Shown here piece after piece: positions 17,189-25,861 of a DNA stretch of 64,000 nucleotides. A program made the translations under genes and the position numbers. This stretch comes from Actinophytocola algeriensis (GTDB lineage Bacteria > Actinomycetota > Actinomycetes > Mycobacteriales > Pseudonocardiaceae), in NCBI RefSeq assembly GCF_014203735.1, contig NZ_JACHJQ010000001.1, positions 186,001 through 250,000 of the forward strand, read 5' to 3'. How positions within the stretch are numbered: position 1 is the stretch's first letter; every line of letters starts with the position of its first letter. A model generated the notes under the pieces. That model did no database searches. It was not told where the DNA came from and worked only from the letters and a program-made list of their open reading frames with translations.

Positions 17189-17204
17189 CTCGACGAAGTC
17201 GGGC

Positions 17205-17237
17205 TCAGCCCTGCTTGGTCTCCCAGAAGATCTTGTC
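17205..17237 (-). repeat. attL core: displaced copy of the sodN 3' end
   Basis: 33 bp identical to 30542-30574; matching resumes after one mismatch for 4 more bases. On the minus strand it encodes the last 10 residues (DKIFWETKQG) and stop of SodN, but has no gene attached. Confidence 0.93.
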
Positions 17238-17268
17238 AATCTGTCCAGAAGCCCGCTCTGACCTGCCA

Positions 17269-18525
17269 CTACTCAGCTTGTTGATCATCCTGGGCCGTGC
17301 CCGGGCCGTCTGAGTCCGTCTCAGGCCGTCGCCCGTAGAGGTTCCCGATCACGTTCTTGGTCCGGTCCGCGCTGCTCGGCATCAGGTGCGTGTAGATCTT
17401 GAGCGTGAACGATGGATCGGCGTGCCCGAGCCATTCAGCGACGGCCTTGATCGACTCGCCCTGGTCGAGAAGCACCGAGGCGAAGAAGTGCCGCAGCTCG
17501 TGCATGCCGTTCTCGTACCGCCCGAACGGCACATCAGCCGCCTTGAGTGCCACCTTCCAGTAGTTGCGGTTGAAGTCGTTCGCCGCCACCGCCAGGCCCC
17601 GCACGGACGTGACGATCAGCCGGGCCATGGTCGGCTTGCCGTCCGGCGTGTCCCACGGGAGCGTGATCTCCCTCGGCGGGAACCTCCGGATGTGCTCGGC
17701 CAGTGCCAGCTTGACCGGCTCGGGTAGCGGCACGTCCCGCGTCTTGTCGTACTTGGGCAACGCGAACACGTGCTTGTAGCGGACCGTCTTCACCTGCCGT
17801 CGGACGTGCACGACACCCCGCAGGAAGTCCACGTCTTCGACGGCCAGGCCGAAGACCTCACCCTGCCGCAGCCCAATCCCCGCGGCCATGTCCACGGTCA
17901 CCCGGAACCGCTCCTTGAGCTTGCGTTGCACGGTCCACACGCGCGCCTCCGGCCACGGAATGATCTTCTTCTGGGCCGCCTTCGGCTGCTTGACGGACTT
18001 CCCACGGCATGGGTGCTTGCTGATCAGCCCGTCTTCCATCGCGGCCGTGAACATCGCCGACACGTTGCCGAAGAGCGTGTGCCGGTACCGGTCCGATAGC
18101 CCGTCCTCCCGCAGCAGCCGATCCCAGTTTCGGATGGCTGACGGCTTCACACTGCCGATCTCGGCCTTGCCAAGGCAGGGGATCACTCGTTTTCGGAATC
18201 GCATCTCCATGTTCTGGCGGGACAGCTCGTCGACATCGAGGTCAGCGAGCCAGCTCTTGGCGAAGGCCGCGACTGTGACCTTGCCAGCCTTCGGGTCGAT
18301 GTAGTCACCAAGCGCCATGTCGACTTCCTGCTTCGACCGGAAGTCACGCGCCGCCTTGAGCTGTCCGTCCGGAAAGGACTTCGAGCGCTCCGCTCCCTCC
18401 GGGTCGAGCCAGCGCACCTTGTACCGCAGGCCCTTGCCGTGCTGAGCGGTCTTCACCCGCTTGCTCTTTTCGGGATCTGCCGGGTCGGGAACCTCGTTGT
18501 ACCAACGGTCTTGAATGTGTGCCAT
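17269..18525 (-). CDS. int: tyrosine recombinase (integrase) of the AICE
   Basis: 418 residues. An N-terminal AP2-like/SAM-like core-binding region (about 30-180) precedes the catalytic domain with Arg220 (GLRQGEV), His342-x2-Arg345 (HELRH), His368 (LGHAD) and the nucleophile Tyr378 (IYTH), so the active site is complete. It lies 31 bases from attL and should integrate the element at the sodN 3' end and, with Xis, excise it. Three copies of a GGCCGTC-type motif fall in its last codons (17288-17335); similar motifs occur near attR and could be arm sites. Confidence 0.95.
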   Translation of the reverse strand: MAHIQDRWYNEVPDPADPEKSKRVKTAQHGKGLRYKVRWLDPEGAERSKSFPDGQLKAARDFRSKQEVDMALGDYIDPKAGKVTVAAFAKSWLADLDVDELSRQNMEMRFRKRVIPCLGKAEIGSVKPSAIRNWDRLLREDGLSDRYRHTLFGNVSAMFTAAMEDGLISKHPCRGKSVKQPKAAQKKIIPWPEARVWTVQRKLKERFRVTVDMAAGIGLRQGEVFGLAVEDVDFLRGVVHVRRQVKTVRYKHVFALPKYDKTRDVPLPEPVKLALAEHIRRFPPREITLPWDTPDGKPTMARLIVTSVRGLAVAANDFNRNYWKVALKAADVPFGRYENGMHELRHFFASVLLDQGESIKAVAEWLGHADPSFTLKIYTHLMPSSADRTKNVIGNLYGRRPETDSDGPGTAQDDQQAE

Positions 18526-18561
18526 GGACAGGCTTCTCCCTCAGTAGGAATTGCCGAAAGT

Positions 18562-18744
18562 TCAAGCGGCGAGATCTTGCTCAAGCCAGTCGCGCACCTT
18601 GGCCGGGTCGTATCGAAGGTGCTTACCGATCTTGCGAGCCGGTGGCCCGTAGTTCTTCGTGCGCCATCCACGGATCGTCTGGACCGGGATGCCGAGGTAC
18701 TCGGACAGTTCTTCCACGCCCCACAAGGGCTCGAACTTGGTCAT
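18562..18744 (-). CDS. xis: excisionase, small helix-turn-helix protein
   Basis: 60 residues: LWGVEELSEYLGIPVQTIRGW then GPPARKIGKHLRYDPAKVRDWL is the MerR-like/HTH_17 excisionase fold. It overlaps the rep stop by ATGA and is followed after 36 bases by int, the conserved rep-xis-int order. Confidence 0.9.
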   Translation of the reverse strand: MTKFEPLWGVEELSEYLGIPVQTIRGWRTKNYGPPARKIGKHLRYDPAKVRDWLEQDLAA

Positions 18745-20351
18745 GCGGCCACCACCCGCCGAGTTGCCGAAAGATCGGCCGATGGTTCGGCCGCCGCGAG
18801 TAGCGCCTTGTCGTACTCGGCTCTCCACTTGATTCGTTCGGCGATTGCGTGCATGAGCAGGTGGTCGCGGGGCGGGAGGTTGGGGTCGCCGGGTTGGACC
18901 TTGTGCCAGACCTGCCGTGACGAGTCTGGTTCTTCCTTGGTGATGCCCACGGCTGCGAGCGATTCCAGGACGAATGCCTTGCGGGCTGCTCGGTGGTCGG
19001 CGAGCGTCTTGCCGGACCACTTCCGGGACACGAGGACGCGCCGCCCTGGGAGTCCGAGGGTGGTGCTTCGGTGTGCCCGCCCCTTGCAGTGGCCCGGGTG
19101 GGTGCGGGAGTTGGTGCCCATCGGCTCGACGCCATATAGCAGCCAGACCGCGCAGCGCGGTGAGCACGGTGTGACCCGCAGCTCGTCATGCAGCCGGTCG
19201 TGATGCTGGCGTTGACGTTCGGTGGTGGCTTCGATGACCTCACCGGTGGATTTGGTGAGGTACTTGGTGAGGTAGCCGATGTGTCGTCCGGCTTCATCTG
19301 AGCCGCCGAGGATGCCTTTGGAGTGGACCTGCTGCCCGAACGAGACGACGTGTGCGGGCTCGTCCAGCTCGTCCACCGCATCGGTCCAAGCGGTGAGCGG
19401 TTGTCGGGTGCCGGGGTCGACGAACCGTTCGCCGTCCCACACAGGCAGGTGGTTGCCGTCGTAGACCAGCTCGTCATGCGCAGGCCACCACACCTGGTGA
19501 TAGGTGGCTGCGGTGACCTGCCTCAGTACTTCATGAGGTACTGATCCACGGAGAGCCGCGTGCAGGTGCGGTGTGCAGCGTTTCTGAGGTTCAACCGTGG
19601 CGAAGTACTGCACGTCCCAGCCGACGACGCGGCGGAGGTTCTGCCACCACCGGTCGACGAGTGCGGCGAAGTGGACCGCGTCCCGAGCCGCGCGCCGGTA
19701 GTCGTAGGTCGATGGGTCGACGGGGGTGCCGTCGTCGCGGACGCGGACGCGGCCGTAGCTGTCGAGGGTGAGCGTGACGAACATGGACGGCCGGAACCGT
19801 CCCGCGTACTCACGGCCCACGGTCCGCTTCTCCACCCGACGCCGAGGCAGCTCGGGAGCGTCCTGCCGTCGCTTGGTGGACCGCTTCGGCGACCTCTGCT
19901 GCGGCCCGTCGGGATTGGGCAGCCGACCCCGCATCCCGAGTTGCCGAAGTTCCTCGTCGACCGAGCGGATCTCGTCGCGCAGCTCGTCGGCTTCGACCTC
20001 ACCGGTCACCGCGGCTTGCTGGTAAGCGACCACCAGGTCCGCGCGCAGTTCGAGGAGCGCTGTGTGGTCGTCGCTGGGCTCGTCCGGGGTGAAGTCCGGC
20101 TCGTCAGCCATGTGCCAGCCTTCGCGGCACTGGGCCATCCGCAGCGCCCGAGCTTTCCGAGCGCATGGTCCGCAGACCGACTCCACGGTCGAGCCGCACG
20201 GGACGGGGACGTAGCGGAGTTCGCCGGTGTCCAGGTCGCCGACTTCCATGGTGAAGGGCCGGACACAGACGCCGTGCTGCTCAGCGGTCGCGGTGATCAC
20301 GTCGGCTGCGAGGGGTTGTTTCATCCGCTCCGCGCGGGTGACTGCGGTCAT
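18741..20351 (-). CDS. repSA: rolling-circle replication initiator (RepSA family)
   Basis: 536 residues. Motif 1 MFVTLTLDSYG (190-200), the metal-binding HUH-type motif TPHLHAALRG (His262, His264) and the tyrosine motif GYLTKYLTKS (Tyr360/Tyr364) are in order; the N-terminus has a cysteine cluster (C60-x2-C63). RepSA nicks the element's double-strand origin after excision, which AICEs need before transfer. It overlaps both its neighbours by a few bases (TGATG upstream, ATGA downstream). No origin sequence was identified. Confidence 0.92.
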   Translation of the reverse strand: MTAVTRAERMKQPLAADVITATAEQHGVCVRPFTMEVGDLDTGELRYVPVPCGSTVESVCGPCARKARALRMAQCREGWHMADEPDFTPDEPSDDHTALLELRADLVVAYQQAAVTGEVEADELRDEIRSVDEELRQLGMRGRLPNPDGPQQRSPKRSTKRRQDAPELPRRRVEKRTVGREYAGRFRPSMFVTLTLDSYGRVRVRDDGTPVDPSTYDYRRAARDAVHFAALVDRWWQNLRRVVGWDVQYFATVEPQKRCTPHLHAALRGSVPHEVLRQVTAATYHQVWWPAHDELVYDGNHLPVWDGERFVDPGTRQPLTAWTDAVDELDEPAHVVSFGQQVHSKGILGGSDEAGRHIGYLTKYLTKSTGEVIEATTERQRQHHDRLHDELRVTPCSPRCAVWLLYGVEPMGTNSRTHPGHCKGRAHRSTTLGLPGRRVLVSRKWSGKTLADHRAARKAFVLESLAAVGITKEEPDSSRQVWHKVQPGDPNLPPRDHLLMHAIAERIKWRAEYDKALLAAAEPSADLSATRRVVAA

Positions 20352-20782
20352 CAGGCCACCTCCCGTTCGTGCTGCCCGTGCTCACGGAGCAGGCCGACGA
20401 GGGTGTACAGCTCGTCGAGGGACACGCCTTCGCGCTGGTCGTGGGCGAGAGGAACGAGCCCACAACATTCGGCGAAGGGGCCGCCGCTGTAGACCGTGAT
20501 GCGGGCGCCGCCGGCGGTTCGGCCGTTCACACCGACGTGCAGGCGGTCATCCGCGGTGTGTGTCCACGAGGCGGTCAGGTCGGTCAGGGTGTAGGCCCAG
20601 ACGAGGAGGCCGCCGAGCCGGGAGGACAGGTCGAGGCCGCCGGAGGGCTGCACCATGATCAACCGCGTCGATGGCGTGAAGTCGAGGGATGCGGGGTCGG
20701 GCAGGTTGCGGCCGAGGACGTGGGACCGGTATGCGCCGATCAACGAGTCCATGGTGGACGGCTTGGTCAGGGCAGCGTTCAT
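20351..20782 (-). CDS. AICE-encoded hypothetical protein between traB and rep
   Basis: 143 residues, soluble, not recognised. The start at 20782 (MNAALTKP) has AAGGA upstream; a longer frame exists but lacks coding character. Conserved-looking central part SWTHTADDRLHVGVNGRTAG and an acidic helix-rich C-terminus. Genes in this slot in other AICEs are also uncharacterised. Confidence 0.7.
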   Translation of the reverse strand: MNAALTKPSTMDSLIGAYRSHVLGRNLPDPASLDFTPSTRLIMVQPSGGLDLSSRLGGLLVWAYTLTDLTASWTHTADDRLHVGVNGRTAGGARITVYSGGPFAECCGLVPLAHDQREGVSLDELYTLVGLLREHGQHEREVA

Positions 20783-20810
20783 TGCGAGAAGTCCTTTCAG
20801 GACAAGGGGG

Positions 20811-22409
20811 TTAGGCCGCGCCGCCGGGCGCGTTGTCGCGTGCGCTACGTACGTTGGGGAAGGTGTGGATCGTGCCGGGTCGACTGGGCGGAGTGGTGCC
20901 GGTGACGAAGGCTTCGAGGTCTTTGATCGTCTCGTCGGGTACCCAGCCGCCGCGTATGCGCAGGGGTTCGCGGATGCCTTCGCCGAACAGGTAACCGACA
21001 CCGGGTTCGTTCTCGCCGATGCGGTTGGCCCACGCGCCGCGTTCGTAGGCTTGGTCGCCGAGGACCATGCCGACATGGGACTTGGTCGCCACCCGGAGGC
21101 AGATGCGGCGGGGGAACAGTTCCCGTACCGGGACGGTGTCTTTGGTGGGTTCCTGGACGTAGCCGCGGACGGTGCAGCCCAGCGCCCGCCCTTGGGTGGT
21201 CAGGAGCGCTACCCGTTCGGTGATCGCTTCGCGTAGTTTGCGGTCGCCGATGTAGCGGATCAACGCGCCGATCTCGTCGAACTCCACGATCTCTAGCGGG
21301 TGTTCCCGCGAGATCGGCACGGACCGCAGCCGTCCGGCGAACTCGGCCTTGCGCCGGTCCATCACGCCGATGAGGTCGTCCAGCAGGGCCAGGGCGTCTT
21401 TGCCGGTGACGGCGTAGCGGTGGAAGATCCGGCGGCCGTACGCCAGCTCCATCCCCTTGGGGTCGATGCCGGAGACCCGGACCAGGCCGTCCCGGATGGC
21501 GGGGGCGATCGAGACGAGCGGGCACCACATCTGCGCGCCCTTGCCCGCACCTGTCACCCCGGCGTGGAGGGTGTGTGAGCCGGTGAGGGACTGGTGCCAG
21601 TCCACGCCGTAATCGGTCCGCCCGCTCCACACCTTCGCCAGGTCGACGTCGGTGCCGGGCATGGCGGTCAGGTCGGCGAGGTCGAGGCAGTCCACGGTGT
21701 CCGCGAGGAGATTGCGGCGCTGGAAGTCGATCGACACCACGTTCGGTGACAGTTCCCGCACCTGGCACCGCGCCACCCCGCGAGCCACCGCCAGCGCACG
21801 AGCGGCGTCGTCGAAGTCCTCGGGTTTCTGACCGGGCACGAGCCGCACCCGCACCTCATCCCACGACGCCCCCGACCGCACCCGCAACACACGCGGTACT
21901 TGATCGGCCCGCTGTTTGGGCTGACGCCGGACCTTGTTGCGGCCCAACGGGTTCGCGGTGACCACGATCGGCCGGTCCGCATCCGAAACTGTTAGCCCGC
22001 AGGCCCGCAACCAGCCCGGCAGCTTCCGCGCGTACACCGCCCAGCGCTGCCACCACGACCGCAACCACCGACCAACCCGCGTCTCGAACGAGAGACGATG
22101 ACGCCACCGCCACACTGCCAGAATCCCCGCGACGGCGACGATCGCGCCAACAACCGGAATCCAGCCCCACCACCACAAGCACAGGGTGAGAAGGGCTCCG
22201 CCGAGCGTGGTCCGCCAGTGGGTCACCGCGGCTTTGACTGCCACATAGACGGTCTTGACCAGCAGCCACACAGCCACGAGCACCATCGTGACCGTTGCGA
22301 GGGCTTCCAGTACCGCCGTCAGTGCACGACCGATCTTGTTCACCAGCCAGACGAGGACCCCGATCGCGCCACCGGCCAAGACGAGCGTTCCGAGCGCCTG
22401 CGCGGTCAT
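20811..22409 (-). CDS. FtsK/SpoIIIE-like DNA translocase (TraB/TraSA type)
   Basis: 532 residues. Transmembrane segments at about 5-25, 38-58 and 70-100, then a cytoplasmic motor with Walker A GVTGAGKG (284-291) and Walker B IVEFDEIG (374-381). In AICEs this single protein forms a hexameric pore and moves double-stranded element DNA between hyphae. It begins in an ATGA overlap with the small zinc-ribbon gene. A DNA-recognition winged-helix domain may be in the last 80 residues. Confidence 0.92.
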   Translation of the reverse strand: MTAQALGTLVLAGGAIGVLVWLVNKIGRALTAVLEALATVTMVLVAVWLLVKTVYVAVKAAVTHWRTTLGGALLTLCLWWWGWIPVVGAIVAVAGILAVWRWRHRLSFETRVGRWLRSWWQRWAVYARKLPGWLRACGLTVSDADRPIVVTANPLGRNKVRRQPKQRADQVPRVLRVRSGASWDEVRVRLVPGQKPEDFDDAARALAVARGVARCQVRELSPNVVSIDFQRRNLLADTVDCLDLADLTAMPGTDVDLAKVWSGRTDYGVDWHQSLTGSHTLHAGVTGAGKGAQMWCPLVSIAPAIRDGLVRVSGIDPKGMELAYGRRIFHRYAVTGKDALALLDDLIGVMDRRKAEFAGRLRSVPISREHPLEIVEFDEIGALIRYIGDRKLREAITERVALLTTQGRALGCTVRGYVQEPTKDTVPVRELFPRRICLRVATKSHVGMVLGDQAYERGAWANRIGENEPGVGYLFGEGIREPLRIRGGWVPDETIKDLEAFVTGTTPPSRPGTIHTFPNVRSARDNAPGGAA

Positions 22410-22567
22410 CGACGCTCACCCCGCCCGAAGTCGAGCGGCAGGGTTCCGGCGCAGCGGCCGCAGAGTGTGTCGCTGGGCAGCAGCCGGGCGAACCGGCGGC
22501 ACTTCTGGCAGCGCGTTCGGGTGACCCCTACTGGCGCCTGGATATGGGTTGGTTCTAGCCTGGTCAT
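22406..22567 (-). CDS. 53-residue zinc-ribbon protein
   Basis: A small gene before traB, encoding a product with two Cys pairs, CQKC (20-23) and CGRC (36-39), which should bind one zinc. GGAAGG lies 6 bases before the ATG and the stop overlaps the traB start (ATGA), both good signs of translation. Function unknown; co-expression with traB suggests a role in transfer or its control. Confidence 0.75.
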   Translation of the reverse strand: MTRLEPTHIQAPVGVTRTRCQKCRRFARLLPSDTLCGRCAGTLPLDFGRGERR

Positions 22568-22733
22568 TGCTTACCTTCCGGGGTGAGCAGCGCAGGAGCG
22601 GAAACAGGTTGGTAGCCAGAAGTTCCGCTTCTGCGTCTATACGAAGTCATTGCGGCACAATGAATGCGCGCGTCATCGCCGCACCGGACATGTGCCCGGT
22701 GCGTTCAGATTTGTGACAGCTGCGTGTATGCCC

Positions 22734-23279
22734 CTATATGGGGAGGGACATCACCTCCTCGACGGGGACGTCGGGTGTGAACTGTGAGAGGTGGGTCGCC
22801 AGCTCCGCTGGTGTGCGGCCGATGAACGCGGCTAGCTCCTGGACACCTGTCGGTGTCACCTCGATCACGCCGTTCGTGCTGCTGTTGAGCCGGTTACGCG
22901 CCCAGGGGAACAGCACCCGGTAGTTGTTGTTGTCACCCTGGAGCAGCTGCCGCAGATCCACCCGCAGCACCAGGTTGTGCAGAGTGAGCCGCGCCCGCTG
23001 CAACGCCTGCCCGAGAATCACCGACGCGGGCACCTCCAGCCCCTCAGCCAACTCCACCAACCGCAACACGGTGAGCTGCCGCATCCCATGCTCATACGCC
23101 AGCAACGTCCGATCACCGATCCGCGACGGCAGACGCTTCACGAACCACGCCCGCGACCATCCCCGCGCCTCACGCCCACGACGCAACTCATCACCCAACG
23201 CCCGAGCGATCGCATTAGCAGTCGCCTCATCCTCAATATCCAGAAGGTCGACGACCGTCCCCTGAGACTCCACCAACAA
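22734..23279 (-). CDS. XRE-like helix-turn-helix regulator of the AICE
   Basis: 181 residues with an N-terminal helix-turn-helix (LGDELRRGREARGWSRAWF, then RTLLAYEHGMRQLTVLRLVEL at about 28-75) and a C-terminal domain of unknown type. The start appears to be TTG at 23279, 12 bases after the upstream stop; GTG at 23273 is an alternative. It likely controls the traB/rep operon across the 166-base gap at 22568-22733. Confidence 0.8.
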   Translation of the reverse strand: MLVESQGTVVDLLDIEDEATANAIARALGDELRRGREARGWSRAWFVKRLPSRIGDRTLLAYEHGMRQLTVLRLVELAEGLEVPASVILGQALQRARLTLHNLVLRVDLRQLLQGDNNNYRVLFPWARNRLNSSTNGVIEVTPTGVQELAAFIGRTPAELATHLSQFTPDVPVEEVMSLPI

Positions 23280-23291
23280 CCCCCGCCTGCC

Positions 23292-23543
23292 TCAGGGCTC
23301 ATCGTCGAGCGCCGGGTCGAGACGGTCCTCGATCTCCCGCGCACGACGGATCGCGAACGCCGCGTACTGCGACGCCTCCCCCCGATTCGGGACATCGACC
23401 TTCGCCGCCGCCGCGTACACCTCCGCACTGCGCCGGTGAAACGCGATCCACTCAGCCGGAGCAGCGTCGTGGCTGGGCCGCCGCTGCCACAACGCCTCAT
23501 GCGCCTCAAACAACGACAACGGCGCTACCTGCTGGCAGCCCAT
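23292..23543 (-). CDS. small AICE protein, AMED_5909-like
   Basis: 83 residues, charged and helical: LWQRRPSHDAAPAEWIAFHR, then AEVYAAAAKVDVPNRGEASQ. I recall this pattern from a family named AMED_5909 in actinobacterial elements; no function is known. Start overlaps the previous stop (TGATG). Confidence 0.7.
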   Translation of the reverse strand: MGCQQVAPLSLFEAHEALWQRRPSHDAAPAEWIAFHRRSAEVYAAAAKVDVPNRGEASQYAAFAIRRAREIEDRLDPALDDEP

Positions 23544-23836
23544 CAGAACCCACCACCCGAGTCACCGAAGTCGCCGGTCACCAACCGATGCCGAGGACCA
23601 CGCTCCGGCGGAGCCGCCTCACCATCCGGGTCGATCTCAGCGGCTAGCTTGGCGGCCTCGCGTGCCAGCTCGCGGCAGAAGTTCGCCAGGACCACGTCTC
23701 CGCCGGGGAAGGGCGGCAGCTGGATGGCGACGTTGACCGGGTCCAGGTATACGACCAAGGCTGGCAGGTGCTCGGTCACCCGCATAAACGCAGCCGCGGC
23801 CTTCTTGCCCGGGGTGCACGTCACGTTGAATCCCAT
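23543..23836 (-). CDS. small AICE hypothetical protein
   Basis: 97 residues, soluble, ending in a Gly-rich tail; not recognised. LPPFPGGDVVLANFCREL is its most distinctive stretch. It is the middle gene of a run of three small coupled genes between the XRE regulator and the activator. Confidence 0.65.
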   Translation of the reverse strand: MGFNVTCTPGKKAAAAFMRVTEHLPALVVYLDPVNVAIQLPPFPGGDVVLANFCRELAREAAKLAAEIDPDGEAAPPERGPRHRLVTGDFGDSGGGF

Positions 23837-23839
23837 GAC

Positions 23840-24070
23840 TCAGCCCTGCTCTTTCTTCTTGTCGGCTTGTTCCAGCTCCGCCCGACCGGCTGCGAGCGCG
23901 TCACTGAGCTGGGCCAATACGGGCCGGTCGATGATGAGCGCGACGGGGAACGCCTTGCCCAGGCGGATCTCGACCCGGTCCGCGTAGGCGAGTGTCCGTG
24001 AGCGGATCGGCAGGTCAGCGGTGATGTGTACCTGCACGACGTCGCGCACCGCGGTTCCTCCGGCGCTCAC
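23840..24070 (-). CDS. small AICE hypothetical protein
   Basis: 76 residues from GTG at 24070, which overlaps the upstream stop as GTGA. The longer open frame upstream is the antisense or out-of-frame part of the activator gene. VQVHITADLPIRSRTLAYAD and a charged C-terminus (ELEQADKKKEQG); not recognised. Confidence 0.65.
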   Translation of the reverse strand: MSAGGTAVRDVVQVHITADLPIRSRTLAYADRVEIRLGKAFPVALIIDRPVLAQLSDALAAGRAELEQADKKKEQG

Positions 24071-24483
24071 GCCGCGGACTTCTCGGCCGCAGGCTTGCCG
24101 CGTCCCGCACCTGCCGGTGCGCGCAGGCCCGAGGCGCGGAAGCTGTGCGCGATCCGGCCCTTGTTGTTCGCGTACGGGGTGATGGTCAACCCGTCGAACT
24201 CGACCGGTGCGAACGGGAACCCGGCGAGCTTCGCGGGCGGCACCGGCTGGTGATCGGCCGCGATCTTGACCTTGAACTCGGCGCCGAACCGGGCGGCTTC
24301 CTCGTTGGCGTCCAGCGCGCGGACTGTCCACACGAGCTGTCCGGTCTCCTTGTCTCGCTCCTGCTGCTTCGGTGCGGAGGGGTCGGCCGAGAACGCCATG
24401 GACGGTTCGACGCCGAGCACGAACGCCCCGAACGGGAAGACCTCACCGAACTCGACCGGGAAGCGGGTCGGGATGAGTGGCAT
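24067..24483 (-). CDS. pra: plasmid replication/integration/excision activator-like protein (Pra family)
   Basis: 138 residues; a perfect AGGAGG precedes the ATG at 24483. FPVEFGEVFPFGAFVLGVEP at the start, ETGQLVWTVRALDANEE, then PVEFDGLTITPYANNKGRIA and SFRASGLRAP match my memory of the Pra family, whose pSAM2 member switches on rep-xis-int. Being first in the long minus-strand operon fits that role. Assignment is from pattern memory only. Confidence 0.65.
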   Translation of the reverse strand: MPLIPTRFPVEFGEVFPFGAFVLGVEPSMAFSADPSAPKQQERDKETGQLVWTVRALDANEEAARFGAEFKVKIAADHQPVPPAKLAGFPFAPVEFDGLTITPYANNKGRIAHSFRASGLRAPAGAGRGKPAAEKSAA

Positions 24484-24576
24484 GTCTGCCTCCTGTGTAG
24501 AGCCCGGCGTGTTCCGGGCACTACCCAATGTCGTCAAAACGGGAGGACGGGCACACCGCACAGCAGGACATCTGCG

Positions 24577-24605
24577 GACGTCCCTGCTACCTTGAAGACG
24601 TCCCT
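24577..24605. promoter_or_regulatory. candidate operator in the activator/regulator divergent promoter
   Basis: Direct repeat GACGTCCCT at 24577-24585 and 24597-24605, start to start 20 bases (two helical turns). The first lies inside the palindrome GGACGTCC. It sits between the Pra-like and DUF5919 genes, a good place for the element's lysogeny-type switch. Confidence 0.5.
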
Positions 24606-24637
24606 AGCCGTCAACTCACCTGGGAAAACCGGCCAGA

Positions 24638-25381
24638 ATGACGAACGAACGCCTCCGCGACGCGCTACTACGCAACGGTCTGGACCTCGACCAGGTCGCC
24701 AAGGTGACCACTGTCGACCCCAAGACCGTCGAGCGCTGGATCACCAAAGGCCGCCTGCCCTACCCCCGCCACCGCCGAGCCATCGCCGTCATGGTCCGCG
24801 AGTCCGAGAACTACCTGTGGCCCGACGCCATCGCGCCGGAACGCAAGGCCGAGATCGCCGAGTCCGAGGTGGTCAAGGTCTACCCACACCGCCACTCAGT
24901 GCCTGCTGACCTGTGGGAACGCCTCCTCGATGGGGCCATGGAGCACATCGAGATGCTGAACTACTCGGGCATGTTCCTGACCGACAACCCGACCCTGATC
25001 AAGAAGCTGCGGGCGAAGGCCGAACAGGGCGTGAAGGTCCGGATTCTGACCGGCGACCCGGCCAGCCGAGCAGTAGCCCGCCGCAGCGATGAAGAAGGCA
25101 TCGGCAAGGGCACCCTCGCGGCCAAGGTCCGCAACGGGCTGGCGTTCTTCAAACCGCTGGACGGCGTACCCAACGTGACGATCCGCAGCCACGGCACCAC
25201 GCTGTACAACTCGATCTACCGCTACGACGACGACATGCTCGTCAACACCCACGTCTACGGCTTCATGGCAGCTCACGCCCCGCTGCTGCACCTGCGCAGG
25301 CTGGCGGGTGGCGACCTGTTCGAGACGTACTCGGAGAGCTTCGACGCCGTGTGGAACGCAGCCAAGCCGCCGAAGTGGTAG
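24638..25381 (+). CDS. HTH-DUF5919 regulator of the AICE
   Basis: 247 residues. N-terminal helix-turn-helix (LDLDQVAKVTTVDPKTVERW, 15-34) and a C-terminal DUF5919 domain (about 85-245) that resembles the phospholipase D fold (YNSIYRYDDDMLVNTHVYG) without a clear HKD active site. Divergent from the Pra-like gene across a region with paired GACGTCCCT repeats, so it is the likely repressor keeping the element quiet, an inference from position. The Nudix gene follows 9 bases later. Confidence 0.8.
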   Translation: MTNERLRDALLRNGLDLDQVAKVTTVDPKTVERWITKGRLPYPRHRRAIAVMVRESENYLWPDAIAPERKAEIAESEVVKVYPHRHSVPADLWERLLDGAMEHIEMLNYSGMFLTDNPTLIKKLRAKAEQGVKVRILTGDPASRAVARRSDEEGIGKGTLAAKVRNGLAFFKPLDGVPNVTIRSHGTTLYNSIYRYDDDMLVNTHVYGFMAAHAPLLHLRRLAGGDLFETYSESFDAVWNAAKPPKW

Positions 25382-25390
25382 GCAGGGACC

Positions 25391-25861
25391 ATGGCCCGCA
25401 TCGACCATTACCGCAGCTCAGAAGCGCCAGCCGCGAACAGCATCGTGGTAGCCGTAACCGCGTTCATCCAGGACGAGTCCGGCCGGCTACTGCTCATCCG
25501 CCGCACCGACAACGACCTGTACGCCATCCCCGGCGGAGCACTGGAGCTGGGTGAGACGCTGACCCAGACAGTGCAGCGCGAGGTCATGGAAGAGACCGGC
25601 ATCGCGGTCGAGGTCACGGGCCTAATCGGCGTCTACAGCGACCCCGAGCACGTCATCGAGTTCACCGACGGCGAGGTCCGCCAAGAGTTCTCGATCTGCT
25701 TCCGAGCCGACCCAACAGGCGGCGAGCTACGGACGAGCAACGAGTCCAAAGAGGTGCTGTGGGTAGCACCCGCGGACCTGGACGGCCTGAACATCCACCC
25801 GTCCATCCGACGGCGCATCCAGCACGGCCTGGACAACCGCAGCGAGCCCTACTACTCGTAG
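25391..25861 (+). CDS. Nudix hydrolase of the AICE (possible Pif-like immunity factor)
   Basis: 156 residues with a complete Nudix box at 49-71: G-x5-E (Gly49, Glu55), then x7 and REVMEETGI. pSAM2 encodes a Nudix-box protein, Pif, that blocks transfer between cells already carrying the element; position next to the regulator suggests the same here (inference). The substrate is unknown. Its end overlaps the convergent HD-domain gene by 10 bases. Confidence 0.85.
   Translation: MARIDHYRSSEAPAANSIVVAVTAFIQDESGRLLLIRRTDNDLYAIPGGALELGETLTQTVQREVMEETGIAVEVTGLIGVYSDPEHVIEFTDGEVRQEFSICFRADPTGGELRTSNESKEVLWVAPADLDGLNIHPSIRRRIQHGLDNRSEPYYS

Noticed and set aside
17205-17237. tRNA-type attachment site for the element
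   Set aside because: The repeat matches the sodN 3' end and does not fold as a tRNA; no tRNA gene is seen at either end.
18562-19167. Longer version of the excisionase frame (201 codons)
   Set aside because: The first 141 codons lie inside rep in another frame; the ATG at 18744 overlaps the rep stop as expected for xis.
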